8,379 nucleotides of DNA from an uncultured Coriobacteriaceae bacterium (GCA_900554945.1 USJN01000054.1:1-8379), one strand, 5' to 3'; counted from the stretch's first letter, positions 1 to 6,463 are shown. Translations and numbers: made by a program. The notes: generated from the letters alone by a model not told the origin.

Positions 1-455
1 TGGCCATCGTCTCGTGCATGGACACGCGCCTCACCGCGCTGCTGCTGGCGGCGCTAGGGCTGAAGAACGGCGACGCGAAGATCATCAAAGTTGCAGGTGC
101 CGAGGTGTCGCACCCCTTCGGCAGCGTCATGAGATCGCTGCTCATCGCCGTGTGCGAGCTTGGCGTCGAGGACATCATGATCGTCGCTCACACGAACTGC
201 GGCGCTCAGCACATGAGCGGCGAGGGCATGGTTTCCGACATGCTGCGCCTTGGCGTGAGCGCCGACCATATCAAGATGGCGCACCATTGCGGTATCGACT
301 TCGACCAGTGGCTCGCGGGTTTCGGCGACACCGAGGAGGCGGTGCGCAAAAGCGTCGACGTGGTACGCAACCACCCGGTCATGCCGCCGCACGTGCGCGT
401 CGCCGGCTTCATCATGGATTCCGAGACCGGCGAGCTCTTACGCGTCGCGGACTAG
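1..455 (+). CDS. beta-class carbonic anhydrase, 5'-truncated by the window edge
   Basis: Likely a zinc enzyme that interconverts CO2 and bicarbonate in the cytoplasm. The readable frame begins at base 3 with AIVSCMDTR, so the real start lies to the left; about 150 residues are visible. The CxDxR motif (Cys codon 15-17, then M, D, T, R) and the later H-x-x-C in AHTNCGA (His codon 189-191, Cys codon 198-200) are the classic beta-carbonic anhydrase zinc ligands plus the Asp-Arg pair. The stretch IIKVAGAEV and the GVEDIMIVAHTNCG segment resemble the short YtiB/Rv1284-type subgroup of about 160-190 residues, so roughly 10-35 residues are missing. The frame ends in TAG at 453-455. The next gene converges on it, so it is not part of an operon on its 3' side. 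Family assignment is strong; activity and subgroup are inferred. Confidence 0.9.
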   Translation, partial: AIVSCMDTRLTALLLAALGLKNGDAKIIKVAGAEVSHPFGSVMRSLLIAVCELGVEDIMIVAHTNCGAQHMSGEGMVSDMLRLGVSADHIKMAHHCGIDFDQWLAGFGDTEEAVRKSVDVVRNHPVMPPHVRVAGFIMDSETGELLRVAD

Positions 456-492
456 CATCCACCAAGAGCGCCGGAGCCTCGCAGACAGACGG

Positions 493-568
493 CGGGCGCG
501 GGCCCGACGAACCTTCCCCCTTCGGTGTTTCGGGCGGGCAAGCCGCTCCCTTCGCCTTATGGGGGAAG
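493..568. terminator. weak inverted repeats between convergent genes (possible bidirectional terminator)
   Basis: The 132-bp gap between the carbonic anhydrase and SDR stop codons holds two weak structures. One is a GC-rich stem, CGGGC/GCCCG (493-497 and 502-506) with a 4-nt loop. The other is a pair of 8-bp arms, CTTCCCCC (513-520) and GGGGGAAG (561-568), separated by 40 nt. No clean U-run follows on either strand, so this is only a candidate for ending one or both transcripts. No gene is seen in the gap. Confidence 0.25.
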
Positions 569-587
569 AGGCGCCGGGTCCGCGTTC

Positions 588-1382
588 CTATTTCTTCTTG
601 CGCGGGCGCTGGAGTGCTGCCGCCGTCCTCGCCACGAAACCGCGCGGGGCAAGGCGCGTTGCGAACACGATCGTCTTTGCGAGCGCACCGGGAATGCAGA
701 GGGCCTTGTTGCGGCAAAGCGCGTTGAATCCCTCGCTCGCAACGAAGGGGGCATCGAGCGCGATCCGCGAAATCGGGGTGTGAGCCGCATCGGCATTTTC
801 CCAAAACGCCGTGCGCACGGGTCCTGGGCACAGCGTGCTCACATGCACGCCAGCACGGCGCAACTCGACATGGATGGCCTGGGAAAACGACTGAACGAAG
901 GCCTTCGAGGCGTAATAGGTCGCCATGTCGGGGCCGGGCATGAAGCCCGCCACGGACGCAACGTTTAAGATGCCACCGCATTTGCGCTCGGCCATGCCAG
1001 GGGCGAACTCGCCCACAAGCTCGACGAGCGCGAGGTCGTTTGTCAGGATAAGCCCTCGCTGGCGGGCCATGTCGCTTTCCACGAAGCGCGCGTCGTAGCC
1101 GAAGCCTGCGTTGTTCACGAGCACATCGACGACAAGCCCCATCTCGCGCACGCGGGCGGAAACCTTCGCCGCCGCGCCCACCTTCGCGAGGTCGCACACG
1201 ATGACGTGGGCCGTTATGTCGTGCTCGAATTCCAACTGCGCCGCTGCCCCGACGAGGCGCTCCTCATTGCGGCCAACGAGTACCACGTCCATCCCGCTCG
1301 CCGCGCACTGCCGCGCAAGCTCGAACCCCAAGCCGCCTGCGCCCCCTGTGACGAGCGCCGTTTTCCAATCCTTGGTCCCCAT
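588..1382 (-). CDS. classical short-chain dehydrogenase/reductase (SDR)
   Basis: A 264-residue NAD(P)H-dependent oxidoreductase with a full single-domain Rossmann fold, the usual size for classical SDRs. Visible motifs in order are the TGGAGGLG dinucleotide loop (residues 12-19), Arg38 after strand 2 (VGRNE, suggesting a preference for NADP(H)), NNAG (90-93), Asn115, catalytic Ser143 (NVASVAG), the Y-x-x-x-K pair Tyr156/Lys160 (YYASK) and PGPVRTAF (176-183). The Asn-Ser-Tyr-Lys tetrad is therefore complete. The C-terminus ends in a basic QRPRKKK tail. The ATG at 1380-1382 is preceded by AAAGG (1392-1396) with 9-nt spacing, so the start is credible. The substrate cannot be told from sequence; relatives act on steroids, fatty acyl or sugar carbonyls. 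The neighbouring permease is in the same direction but separated by a terminator-like hairpin, so this gene is probably transcribed alone. Confidence 0.92.
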   Translation of the reverse strand: MGTKDWKTALVTGGAGGLGFELARQCAASGMDVVLVGRNEERLVGAAAQLEFEHDITAHVIVCDLAKVGAAAKVSARVREMGLVVDVLVNNAGFGYDARFVESDMARQRGLILTNDLALVELVGEFAPGMAERKCGGILNVASVAGFMPGPDMATYYASKAFVQSFSQAIHVELRRAGVHVSTLCPGPVRTAFWENADAAHTPISRIALDAPFVASEGFNALCRNKALCIPGALAKTIVFATRLAPRGFVARTAAALQRPRKKK

Positions 1383-1434
1383 AGCTCACAACCTTTCAGT
1401 CCGTCGCGTTTACGGCCGTCGGCAATGTAGCATC

Positions 1435-1440
1435 ATTGTA
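1435..1440 (-). promoter_or_regulatory. candidate -10 element for the SDR gene
   Basis: TACAAT on the minus strand differs from TATAAT at one position and would give a 5' leader of roughly 45 nt before the SDR ATG. No good -35 hexamer is visible at 16-18 bp, so this is a weak prediction that may need an activator. Confidence 0.35.
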
Positions 1441-1481
1441 TGACGCGCGAGGCGAATGCGAGAATAGGCTTCACCACATCT

Positions 1482-1496
1482 GAGGAATAATTCCTC
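1482..1496. repeat. 15-bp perfect palindrome upstream of the SDR promoter
   Basis: GAGGAAT-A-ATTCCTC, with 7-bp arms around one central base, is an AT-centred island in GC-rich DNA. It sits about 42 bp upstream of the candidate -10 of the SDR gene. The shape and position suit a dimeric regulator binding site. No regulator gene is nearby and the motif is not one I recognise. Confidence 0.4.
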
Positions 1497-1613
1497 TTGG
1501 GCAATATGGCCAGCATCGAGGGAGAGACTGCAAGGAGCTGGCCGAATCGCTGCAGACGCCAAGCGACGCAACTCCTTAAGTTACCTTGGATATCACGTCA
1601 TCACGGTCGGGCG

Positions 1614-1684
1614 CCAGAAAGAAGAAGGGCCTCGCCGTCGAACGGCCTCAGAGAGAGGAGGCGATTCGACAAGCGAGGCCCTTC
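1614..1684 (-). terminator. long stem-loop terminator after the purine permease
   Basis: A perfect 12-bp stem (GAAGGGCCTCGC at 1624-1635 with its complement at 1673-1684) continues inward through GTCGAA/TTCGAC (1637-1642 with 1665-1670) and GCCTC/GAGGC (1645-1649 with 1658-1662) to an AGAGAGAG loop. The total is about 23 base pairs with small bulges. It begins 20 nt past the permease stop. On the minus strand it is followed by TTCTTTCTGG, a moderately U-rich tail, which fits an intrinsic terminator. The stem is longer than most. Confidence 0.75.
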
Positions 1685-1704
1685 GAGCGCGGCGAACGAA
1701 ACTG

Positions 1705-3024
1705 CTAACTTAAGATGAACATGGCCAAAAACGCGATGGCGGCCACCCACATGAGGGGCTTGACCTCGCGCGCCTTGCCGGTAACCAGCATGATCACGCA
1801 GTAGGAGATGAAGCCGAAGCCAATGCCGTTGGTGATCGAGTAGGTCATCGGGATGCCCATGATGGTCGCAAACGCGGGGAATGCGAATTCGATGCGCGTC
1901 CAGTCGATGTTGATGACGTCGGAGAGCATGAGATAGCCAACGACGACGAGCGCGCCGCAGGTCGCGGAGCTCGACACCATGCCGATGATGGGCGACGCGA
2001 ACGCGAAGATCACGAACAGGATGCCGACCACCAGGTTCGAGAGGCCCGTGCGCGCACCGGCGGCAGCGCCCGAAGTGGACTCAACGAAGCTCGTGACCGA
2101 GCTCGCGCCCACGAAACCGCCGACGGCGGCTGCGGCGGAGTCGACCATGAGAATCGGCTGAATGTCCTTCACATCGCCGTTCTCGTCGACGAAATCAGCC
2201 TGTTCGCCAACGGCGACGACCGTGCCCATGGTGTCGAAGAAGTCGCTCATGAGCAGGGAGAACACGAACAGCAGCAGCGCGGGCTGCAGGAAGACCTGCG
2301 CGATAGCCATCGTGTCGGTGCCGGGAATCGTCTGAAACGGTGCCGCGAAGGCCGAGAAGTCGAGCCCGAAGCTCCACGACGAGGGAAGCGGGGTGACGCC
2401 CAGGGGAATGCCCGCGATGGTGGCAACAATAATGGAGATGAGCAGGCCACCCTTCACATTGAGAACCTGGAGCACCACGGCAACCGCGATCGCGATAAGC
2501 GACACGATCGCAACCGGCGCCGACAGGTCGCCAAGCCCCAAGATGGTCGACTCGTTGGCGACGATGATGCCGCCGCCCTTAAGACCGATGAATGCGATGA
2601 ACAAACCGATGCCAATGCCAATTGCATGGCGCAAGCTCACGGGAATCGCGTCCATGACCGCCTTGCGCAAACCGCAGGCAACCAGGACAAGGATTACGAT
2701 ACCTTCCAGAAAGACGATGGCCATCGCCACGCGCCAGTCGACGGCAGCGCCGCCAAGGCAGAGCGTGTACGCCACGATTGCGTTGATGCCCATGCCAGAC
2801 GCAAGCGCGATCGGTCGGTTCGCGATAAGACCCATCGCGATGGTCATGATCGCCGCGCCGAAGCACGTCGCCGTGAGCGCCGCATCAAACGGAACACCTG
2901 CGACCACCAGCATATTCGGGTTCACTGCGATGATGTACGCCATCGCGAGAAACGTCGTCAAGCCGCCGATGATCTCGTTTCCGATCGTGCTCTTGCGCTC
3001 CGAAATCTTAAAAAACGAGTCCAC
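1705..3024 (-). CDS. NCS2-family (AzgA/PbuG-type) purine permease
   Basis: A polytopic membrane protein that, by family, imports hypoxanthine, guanine and/or adenine with protons for purine salvage. From the GTG at 3022-3024 it has 439 residues, matching PbuG/AzgA proteins of about 430-440. The N-terminus reads VDSFFKISERKSTIGNEIIG, followed by TTFLAMAYIIAVNPNML, the usual first helix and NP motif of the subfamily. Further signatures are GMGINAIVAY, SDFFDTMGT (about residues 260-268) and SVTSFVESTSGAAAGARTG (about 309-327), which line the substrate path in NCS2 proteins. Around 12-14 hydrophobic segments are evident. A longer frame opens with ATG at 3129, but its extra 35 residues are basic, unlike the family, and lack a good ribosome site; GGGAGG lies 3 nt before the GTG. 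I saw no purine riboswitch in the leader. The exact base specificity is unknown. Confidence 0.93.
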   Translation of the reverse strand: MDSFFKISERKSTIGNEIIGGLTTFLAMAYIIAVNPNMLVVAGVPFDAALTATCFGAAIMTIAMGLIANRPIALASGMGINAIVAYTLCLGGAAVDWRVAMAIVFLEGIVILVLVACGLRKAVMDAIPVSLRHAIGIGIGLFIAFIGLKGGGIIVANESTILGLGDLSAPVAIVSLIAIAVAVVLQVLNVKGGLLISIIVATIAGIPLGVTPLPSSWSFGLDFSAFAAPFQTIPGTDTMAIAQVFLQPALLLFVFSLLMSDFFDTMGTVVAVGEQADFVDENGDVKDIQPILMVDSAAAAVGGFVGASSVTSFVESTSGAAAGARTGLSNLVVGILFVIFAFASPIIGMVSSSATCGALVVVGYLMLSDVINIDWTRIEFAFPAFATIMGIPMTYSITNGIGFGFISYCVIMLVTGKAREVKPLMWVAAIAFLAMFILS

Positions 3025-3027
3025 TTT

Positions 3028-3033
3028 CCTCCC
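3028..3033 (-). promoter_or_regulatory. ribosome binding site that supports the GTG start of the permease
   Basis: GGGAGG on the minus strand, followed by AAA and then GTG. The 3-nt spacing is short, but the same arrangement appears before two other genes in the window. It favours the 439-residue permease over the longer reading frame. Confidence 0.6.
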
Positions 3034-3144
3034 TTTCCCTTGCGCCCGCGCGAAAGCGATCAGGCAAGCCCGCACCTGAAGATTCAGCCGCCGAAGCGAA
3101 CCCAAACTGGCCCTTTCGCGTGAAAACATTTTCTCAACGGAAGG

Positions 3145-3153
3145 ATTCTAGCA
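3145..3153 (-). promoter_or_regulatory. candidate extended -10 promoter for the permease
   Basis: TGCTAGAAT on the minus strand matches the extended -10 pattern TGn-TATAAT with one mismatch. It overlaps a 10-bp palindrome, TAGCATGCTA (3149-3158). It would give a leader of about 110 nt before the GTG. No strong -35 is visible, which extended -10 promoters can tolerate. Confidence 0.35.
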
Positions 3154-3344
3154 TGCTAAGGCGCACACAAGACGCACATAAATGGAAAGCACTTTCAACG
3201 GCGACTGCGTCGCACGGTGCGGAAAACGAGGTCACACCAGCGGTCGCCTACCCCTACCTCAGCTTATCAGCTGTGCACATCTCCTGGTACAAGCCCATTC
3301 GCAAAATGCCATTTCCGGCCCCTTGGAAGCCCTTTGCAAGCACC

Positions 3345-5237
3345 CTAATCTTTATCGATGACTGCAACGGTAAACCAGGCGCGCTCGTAGGGACGGTAGC
3401 GAGTGCCCGACTCCCGCAGCTCGAACCCGTCGCGCTTCGAAAGGTCCTCAACGTCGCGCGACATGACGCCGTTTTGGGTCTGCCCCAAAACGACAATCGG
3501 ACCATGATAGCCATCAAGAATCTCTTCCCAGGAGTTTTTGCAGGTGAGAGTCGGAGAATATGCTTCATACGCCAAGTTCCAGTTGCCTTTTTGCCAATCC
3601 ATGTACGTTTGGGAAATGTCGGGATAGGCAAGCGCGGTCAGGCTGATGTAGCCGATGTCGGACGAGACGACAAGCGGAGCCTTCCCGTCGTTTTCCTGCG
3701 TCACGCGATCGACCGTCTGGCGCACTTCGTCGAGCGCCTCCTGGTTGTCGGAGCTGTAGAAGTCGCCAACGAGGAGCGTCATGTTGAGGGCGGAGACGGA
3801 AAGGAGGATAGCGCATGCCGCACCGACGAGTACGCGCGAGCGAATGCGGGGAAGAAGCATTACCGCCGCAAAAAGGAGCGGACCGATTGCCACCCCAAGG
3901 TAGCGGTAGTACACGATAAGCGAGTCCATCAGAATGGAGGCCGAGAAGGAAATCGCGAAAACGCCCAGATAGATCGCGAGCGCACAGAGCACGGGGGCAA
4001 CCGAGTCGCGCGAGGCCCAAACGGCAAGGCGCCGAGAAAGCGACGTGCGCTGGGCGCGGGGGCTTTCGGACTCGGAGGTGAAATTCGCAGGAAGCTCACC
4101 ATCCTCGGCGGGCGCATTCGCGGAACACGAGCTGCCTTCGTCCGCAAAGCCAACGGCAGCCCGCTCCCCGAAGTCCTCGCCTCCCGCAGCCTTCCCTGTC
4201 GCAGTGCACGAGCCGCCTTCTGCATGTTCGCCTGCAAGAACATGCGGCTTCACCAGGCGCACGAGAGACCAGACGGCCCACGCGCAAAGCCACACGAGCG
4301 TCGCTGCCAGAAGAACCCGCCCCACCACCTGGGGCACGGCGCCGTAGTTCCCCTCCAACGCGAAATGCACGAAGCTCGTCCGTACCGGGTACGTCGCGAA
4401 CTCGATGTAGGTGACGGGAAACACCATGTTCGCCCAGTACGTGTTCGACACAACGCCCATCTGATGCACGAGCACCATAAGCCACGGCGCATAGAGCGCA
4501 ACCTGAATGACGGCGCTCGCAACGAGTACTCCCAAAGCCGCCGCGCCACGTCGACGGGCGGCTCGATTGATGCAGAAGATGAGCAGCAGCAGGTTCACCA
4601 TAAAGGCGGACATGGCGCCAAAGTAGTGAAGGTATGCGCTGAACAGGCTTGACACAGCGAAGACAACCCACCACGAAAGCGGCGCACCCGCAAGAAGTCT
4701 CTTCCCCTGCGCGCGTTTCTGGACGCAGGCCACAGAGCCTTCGCACGCCGGCTCGCGCAAAGCGCACGCGATGCGCCACGCGGTGAGCGCGCACAGCATG
4801 ACGGAAAACGTCGCCCACGAGTACATGCGAATCTCGGTCGACATAATGGCGGTATAGGGAATGAACAGGACGAATGCGGTGAACAGCACGCCGGGCTTCC
4901 AGCCGAAATCGCGACGGACATGCGTGTATCCAAGGCTTGCAAGGGCGATCGACCCCAAAACCGTGAACAGGCGATACACAAGAATGTTCTGTCCGAAAAC
5001 CAGGTTGAGGACATGCAGCCCCCAGTAGAAGAGCACGGGGTGCACATCGCCCGAGCCGATGCGCCAAATCTCGGAGAACGAATGGTTCGCTATGGCAACC
5101 GAATAGCTCTCATCGAACCAGATATAGCCATGGAAAGCCCCCACAAGCACAAACGCCGACCCCAAAGCAAGAACGGCAAGATGGAACCAACGAGACGAAA
5201 GCACCCCCTGCGCCCCTGCTCCGCTCGCACGCTTCAT
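3345..5237 (-). CDS. GT-C fold membrane glycosyltransferase (GT39/ArnT-like)
   Basis: A 630-residue integral membrane protein with about 11-12 hydrophobic helices and a C-terminal soluble domain of about 140 residues (from about 492). Its first extracytoplasmic loop carries an acidic pair in IWFDESYS (Asp42-Glu43), then GDVHPVLFYWGLHVL (His66-Pro67), and STEIRMYSW follows near 133-141. These match the DE, HPP-type and (A/Q)EaRMY motifs of polyprenyl-phosphate-sugar-dependent GT39/PMT/ArnT-like enzymes. By family it transfers a sugar from a lipid-phosphate carrier to a lipid, glycan or protein outside the membrane; donor and acceptor are unknown. A hydrophilic Gly/Ala/Ser/Glu-rich insert of about 70 residues (about 333-403) splits the helix set. 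The ATG at 5235-5237 was chosen because GGGAGGG stands just upstream; a TTG at 5264 would add nine poor residues. It is divergent from a sugar deacetylase gene. Confidence 0.85.
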   Translation of the reverse strand: MKRASGAGAQGVLSSRWFHLAVLALGSAFVLVGAFHGYIWFDESYSVAIANHSFSEIWRIGSGDVHPVLFYWGLHVLNLVFGQNILVYRLFTVLGSIALASLGYTHVRRDFGWKPGVLFTAFVLFIPYTAIMSTEIRMYSWATFSVMLCALTAWRIACALREPACEGSVACVQKRAQGKRLLAGAPLSWWVVFAVSSLFSAYLHYFGAMSAFMVNLLLLIFCINRAARRRGAAALGVLVASAVIQVALYAPWLMVLVHQMGVVSNTYWANMVFPVTYIEFATYPVRTSFVHFALEGNYGAVPQVVGRVLLAATLVWLCAWAVWSLVRLVKPHVLAGEHAEGGSCTATGKAAGGEDFGERAAVGFADEGSSCSANAPAEDGELPANFTSESESPRAQRTSLSRRLAVWASRDSVAPVLCALAIYLGVFAISFSASILMDSLIVYYRYLGVAIGPLLFAAVMLLPRIRSRVLVGAACAILLSVSALNMTLLVGDFYSSDNQEALDEVRQTVDRVTQENDGKAPLVVSSDIGYISLTALAYPDISQTYMDWQKGNWNLAYEAYSPTLTCKNSWEEILDGYHGPIVVLGQTQNGVMSRDVEDLSKRDGFELRESGTRYRPYERAWFTVAVIDKD

Positions 5238-5240
5238 AAA

Positions 5241-5247
5241 CCCTCCC
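5241..5247 (-). promoter_or_regulatory. ribosome binding site fixing the glycosyltransferase start
   Basis: GGGAGGG on the minus strand, 3 nt before the ATG at 5237. It selects this ATG over the in-frame TTG at 5264. Confidence 0.6.
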
Positions 5248-5287
5248 GAGCAATCGATCCCCAATAACGCACCTGCATGAGAGTACT

Positions 5288-5316
5288 ATTATTTCGTTTG
5301 TCTCGCTTGTCTTCAA
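5288..5316 (-). promoter_or_regulatory. candidate promoter for the glycosyltransferase gene
   Basis: On the minus strand TTGAAG (5311-5316) and AATAAT (5288-5293) are separated by exactly 17 bp. They match the -35 consensus at 4 of 6 and the -10 consensus at 5 of 6 positions. The leader would be about 44 nt. The -35 lies inside one arm of the inverted repeat at 5307-5338, so a protein bound there would be placed to control it. Confidence 0.45.
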
Positions 5317-5338
5317 AAAGATAGCGTTTTGAAGACAA
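5307..5338. repeat. 12-bp perfect inverted repeat, probable operator, in the divergent promoter region
   Basis: TTGTCTTCAAAA (5307-5318) and TTTTGAAGACAA (5327-5338) form perfect arms around an 8-nt spacer. A further direct copy of TTGTCT lies at 5298-5303. Neither strand has a U-run after the stem, and the element lies between divergent starts, so an operator is more likely than a terminator. The regulator is unknown. Confidence 0.6.
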
Positions 5339-5359
5339 ACACCACGCACGAACATGAAA

Positions 5360-5365
5360 GGGAGG
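5360..5365 (+). promoter_or_regulatory. ribosome binding site favouring the GTG start of the deacetylase
   Basis: GGGAGG followed by CTT and then GTG at 5369. The ATG at 5354 has no Shine-Dalgarno sequence before it, and the GGGAGG would fall inside its coding part. Confidence 0.55.
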
Positions 5366-5368
5366 CTT

Positions 5369-6262
5369 GTGGCGCTCATCATTCACGCAGACGACTTTGG
5401 GATTACCGTCGAGCAATCGAAGGCCATCCTCGAGCTTTCGGACGCATGCGGCGGCCATGGAGCCCTGTCGAGCATGAGCATGTTCGCGAACAGCCCGGCG
5501 TTTAACGAATGCGCCGAGCTTGTCCGTCCCTTCGTCGACGCGGGAAAGATAAAGCTTGGCCTGCACCTCAATATCGTGGAAGGGCATCCTGTCTCCAACC
5601 CCGACGACGTGCCGCTGCTGGTGAACGAGCGCGGAACCTTCTCCCATTCCTTTATGGGATACCTGATGGCATCGACGCTGCGCACCGGCGACCGCGACGG
5701 CATTCGCGAGCAGCTTGCCCGCGAATTCAGCGAGCAGATCAAGCGCTATCTCGAGGCCTTCCCCGACCAGCGTCGCAATCTCCGTGTCGACACGCATCAG
5801 CACACGCATATGGTGCCCCTCGTGCACGATGCGCTCCTGGCAGCTTGCCGGCGCACCGATTGCTTGGTCACGACCGCGCGCCTTCCCGTGGAGCCGATCG
5901 GCCCGCACCTTAAGAGCCCGCGACGCATCGCGGTGATTTCGCCTGTCAACCTCGTGAAAGACGCGCTGCTCGCCCTTCTCGCCCCGCACTGCCGCAAGGA
6001 TTTGGAAGGGGGAAGCCACGTCGCCGACTTTTCCGGCATCGTGCTCTCAGGATGCATGCAGAAAACCACGCCCGGCCTGATTGCCGACATGGAGGCGCGC
6101 GCCGCCGAGCGTGGACGCGATCTCGAAGTGCTTTTCCACCCGATCAGCGTCCCCGTCGAGCAGTGCCTCGATCCCGAGAACCTGCCGTTCGCGCAAGCGT
6201 GCGCCTCCCCTAACCGCGACGCTGAGGCGAAGCTGATCGCAAGCCTATCGGCGGGCGCATAG
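5369..6262 (+). CDS. ChbG/YdjC-family carbohydrate deacetylase
   Basis: A 297-residue metal-dependent deacetylase of the family that includes ChbG (chitooligosaccharide deacetylase) and HpnK. The N-terminus from the GTG is VALIIHADDFGIT, matching the usual start of the family directly on the ADDFG metal motif (Asp8-Asp9). GLHLNIVEGHPVS supplies the second metal ligand (His66), and RVDTHQHTHMVP (about 140-149, His143 and His145) matches the DxHxH motif. A late FHPISVP segment also fits the family. A start at the ATG at 5354 would add five residues but lacks a ribosome site. The reaction by family is removal of an N-acetyl group from an amino sugar; the true substrate is unknown. It is divergent from a membrane glycosyltransferase across a shared control region, so action on the same surface glycan or lipid-linked sugar is plausible. 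No clear plus-strand promoter is seen. Confidence 0.88.
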   Translation: MALIIHADDFGITVEQSKAILELSDACGGHGALSSMSMFANSPAFNECAELVRPFVDAGKIKLGLHLNIVEGHPVSNPDDVPLLVNERGTFSHSFMGYLMASTLRTGDRDGIREQLAREFSEQIKRYLEAFPDQRRNLRVDTHQHTHMVPLVHDALLAACRRTDCLVTTARLPVEPIGPHLKSPRRIAVISPVNLVKDALLALLAPHCRKDLEGGSHVADFSGIVLSGCMQKTTPGLIADMEARAAERGRDLEVLFHPISVPVEQCLDPENLPFAQACASPNRDAEAKLIASLSAGA

Positions 6263-6463
6263 GTCAACCACCTGGCGGAACGCCAAACCGCGGCGCTTAA
6301 GTGGCGCGGCCCGTGTGAGTAGTCAGGGACCGAAGGGGTGTTCTCGACGTGCGATTTCCCCTCGCAAGGGGGCTACCGCCGCGAGCGCGCGAGGGCCTAC
6401 ACGCCGAAAGACGCAAGGCACGTGCGGGCCGCAAATAGTACGCAGGCTGCACGCCGAAAGCGC
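6263..6463. other. 201-bp gap between convergent genes, with small hairpins and an 11-bp direct repeat
   Basis: No gene is seen. It contains a small GAA-loop hairpin TGGCG-GAA-CGCCA (6273-6285) just after the deacetylase stop, a CCCCT-CGCA-AGGGG stem (6358-6371), and two copies of CACGCCGAAAG (6400-6410 and 6450-6460) exactly 50 bp apart. None of the stems has a U-run, so the termination sites of the two genes are not identified. Confidence 0.4.

Larger units (their letters stand above)
1383..1704. other. 322-bp intergenic region between permease and SDR
   Basis: No convincing gene is seen. From high to low coordinates it holds the permease terminator hairpin (1624-1684), a loose inverted repeat AAGGAG/CTCCTT (1532-1537 and 1572-1577) enclosing a short TCGCT/AGCGA stem, the 15-bp palindrome and the SDR promoter candidate. 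A short plus-strand frame at 1497-1718 crosses the hairpin and has no recognisable protein character. Confidence 0.6.
3025..3344. other. 320-bp intergenic region between glycosyltransferase and permease
   Basis: Apart from the permease promoter candidate and ribosome site, nothing firm is seen. A small inverted repeat, CAGCT-tatc-AGCTG (3260-3273), lies here; it has no U-run and cannot be called a terminator for the glycosyltransferase. No purine-riboswitch core or tRNA-like fold was recognised. Confidence 0.5.

Noticed and set aside
412..1197. A 261-codon minus-strand frame overlapping the SDR gene
   Set aside because: It is very rich in Arg, Cys and Gly, out of frame with the SDR protein and without motifs. 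The SDR frame carries all catalytic residues.
1497..1718. A 73-codon plus-strand frame in the gap after the permease
   Set aside because: It runs across the terminator hairpin and overlaps the permease end, with no motif or ribosome site.
3025..3129. N-terminal extension of the permease to an ATG at 3129
   Set aside because: The added 35 residues are basic and foreign to the AzgA/PbuG family, and the GTG at 3024 has a Shine-Dalgarno sequence and gives the family length.
3120..4652. A 510-codon open frame on the plus strand
   Set aside because: It lies antisense to the glycosyltransferase, is rich in His, Arg and Lys without any domain character, and has no ribosome site. It is a GC-rich shadow frame.
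5307..5338. The 12-bp inverted repeat as an intrinsic terminator
   Set aside because: It lies between two divergent start codons and has no U-run on either strand, so no transcript needs to end there.
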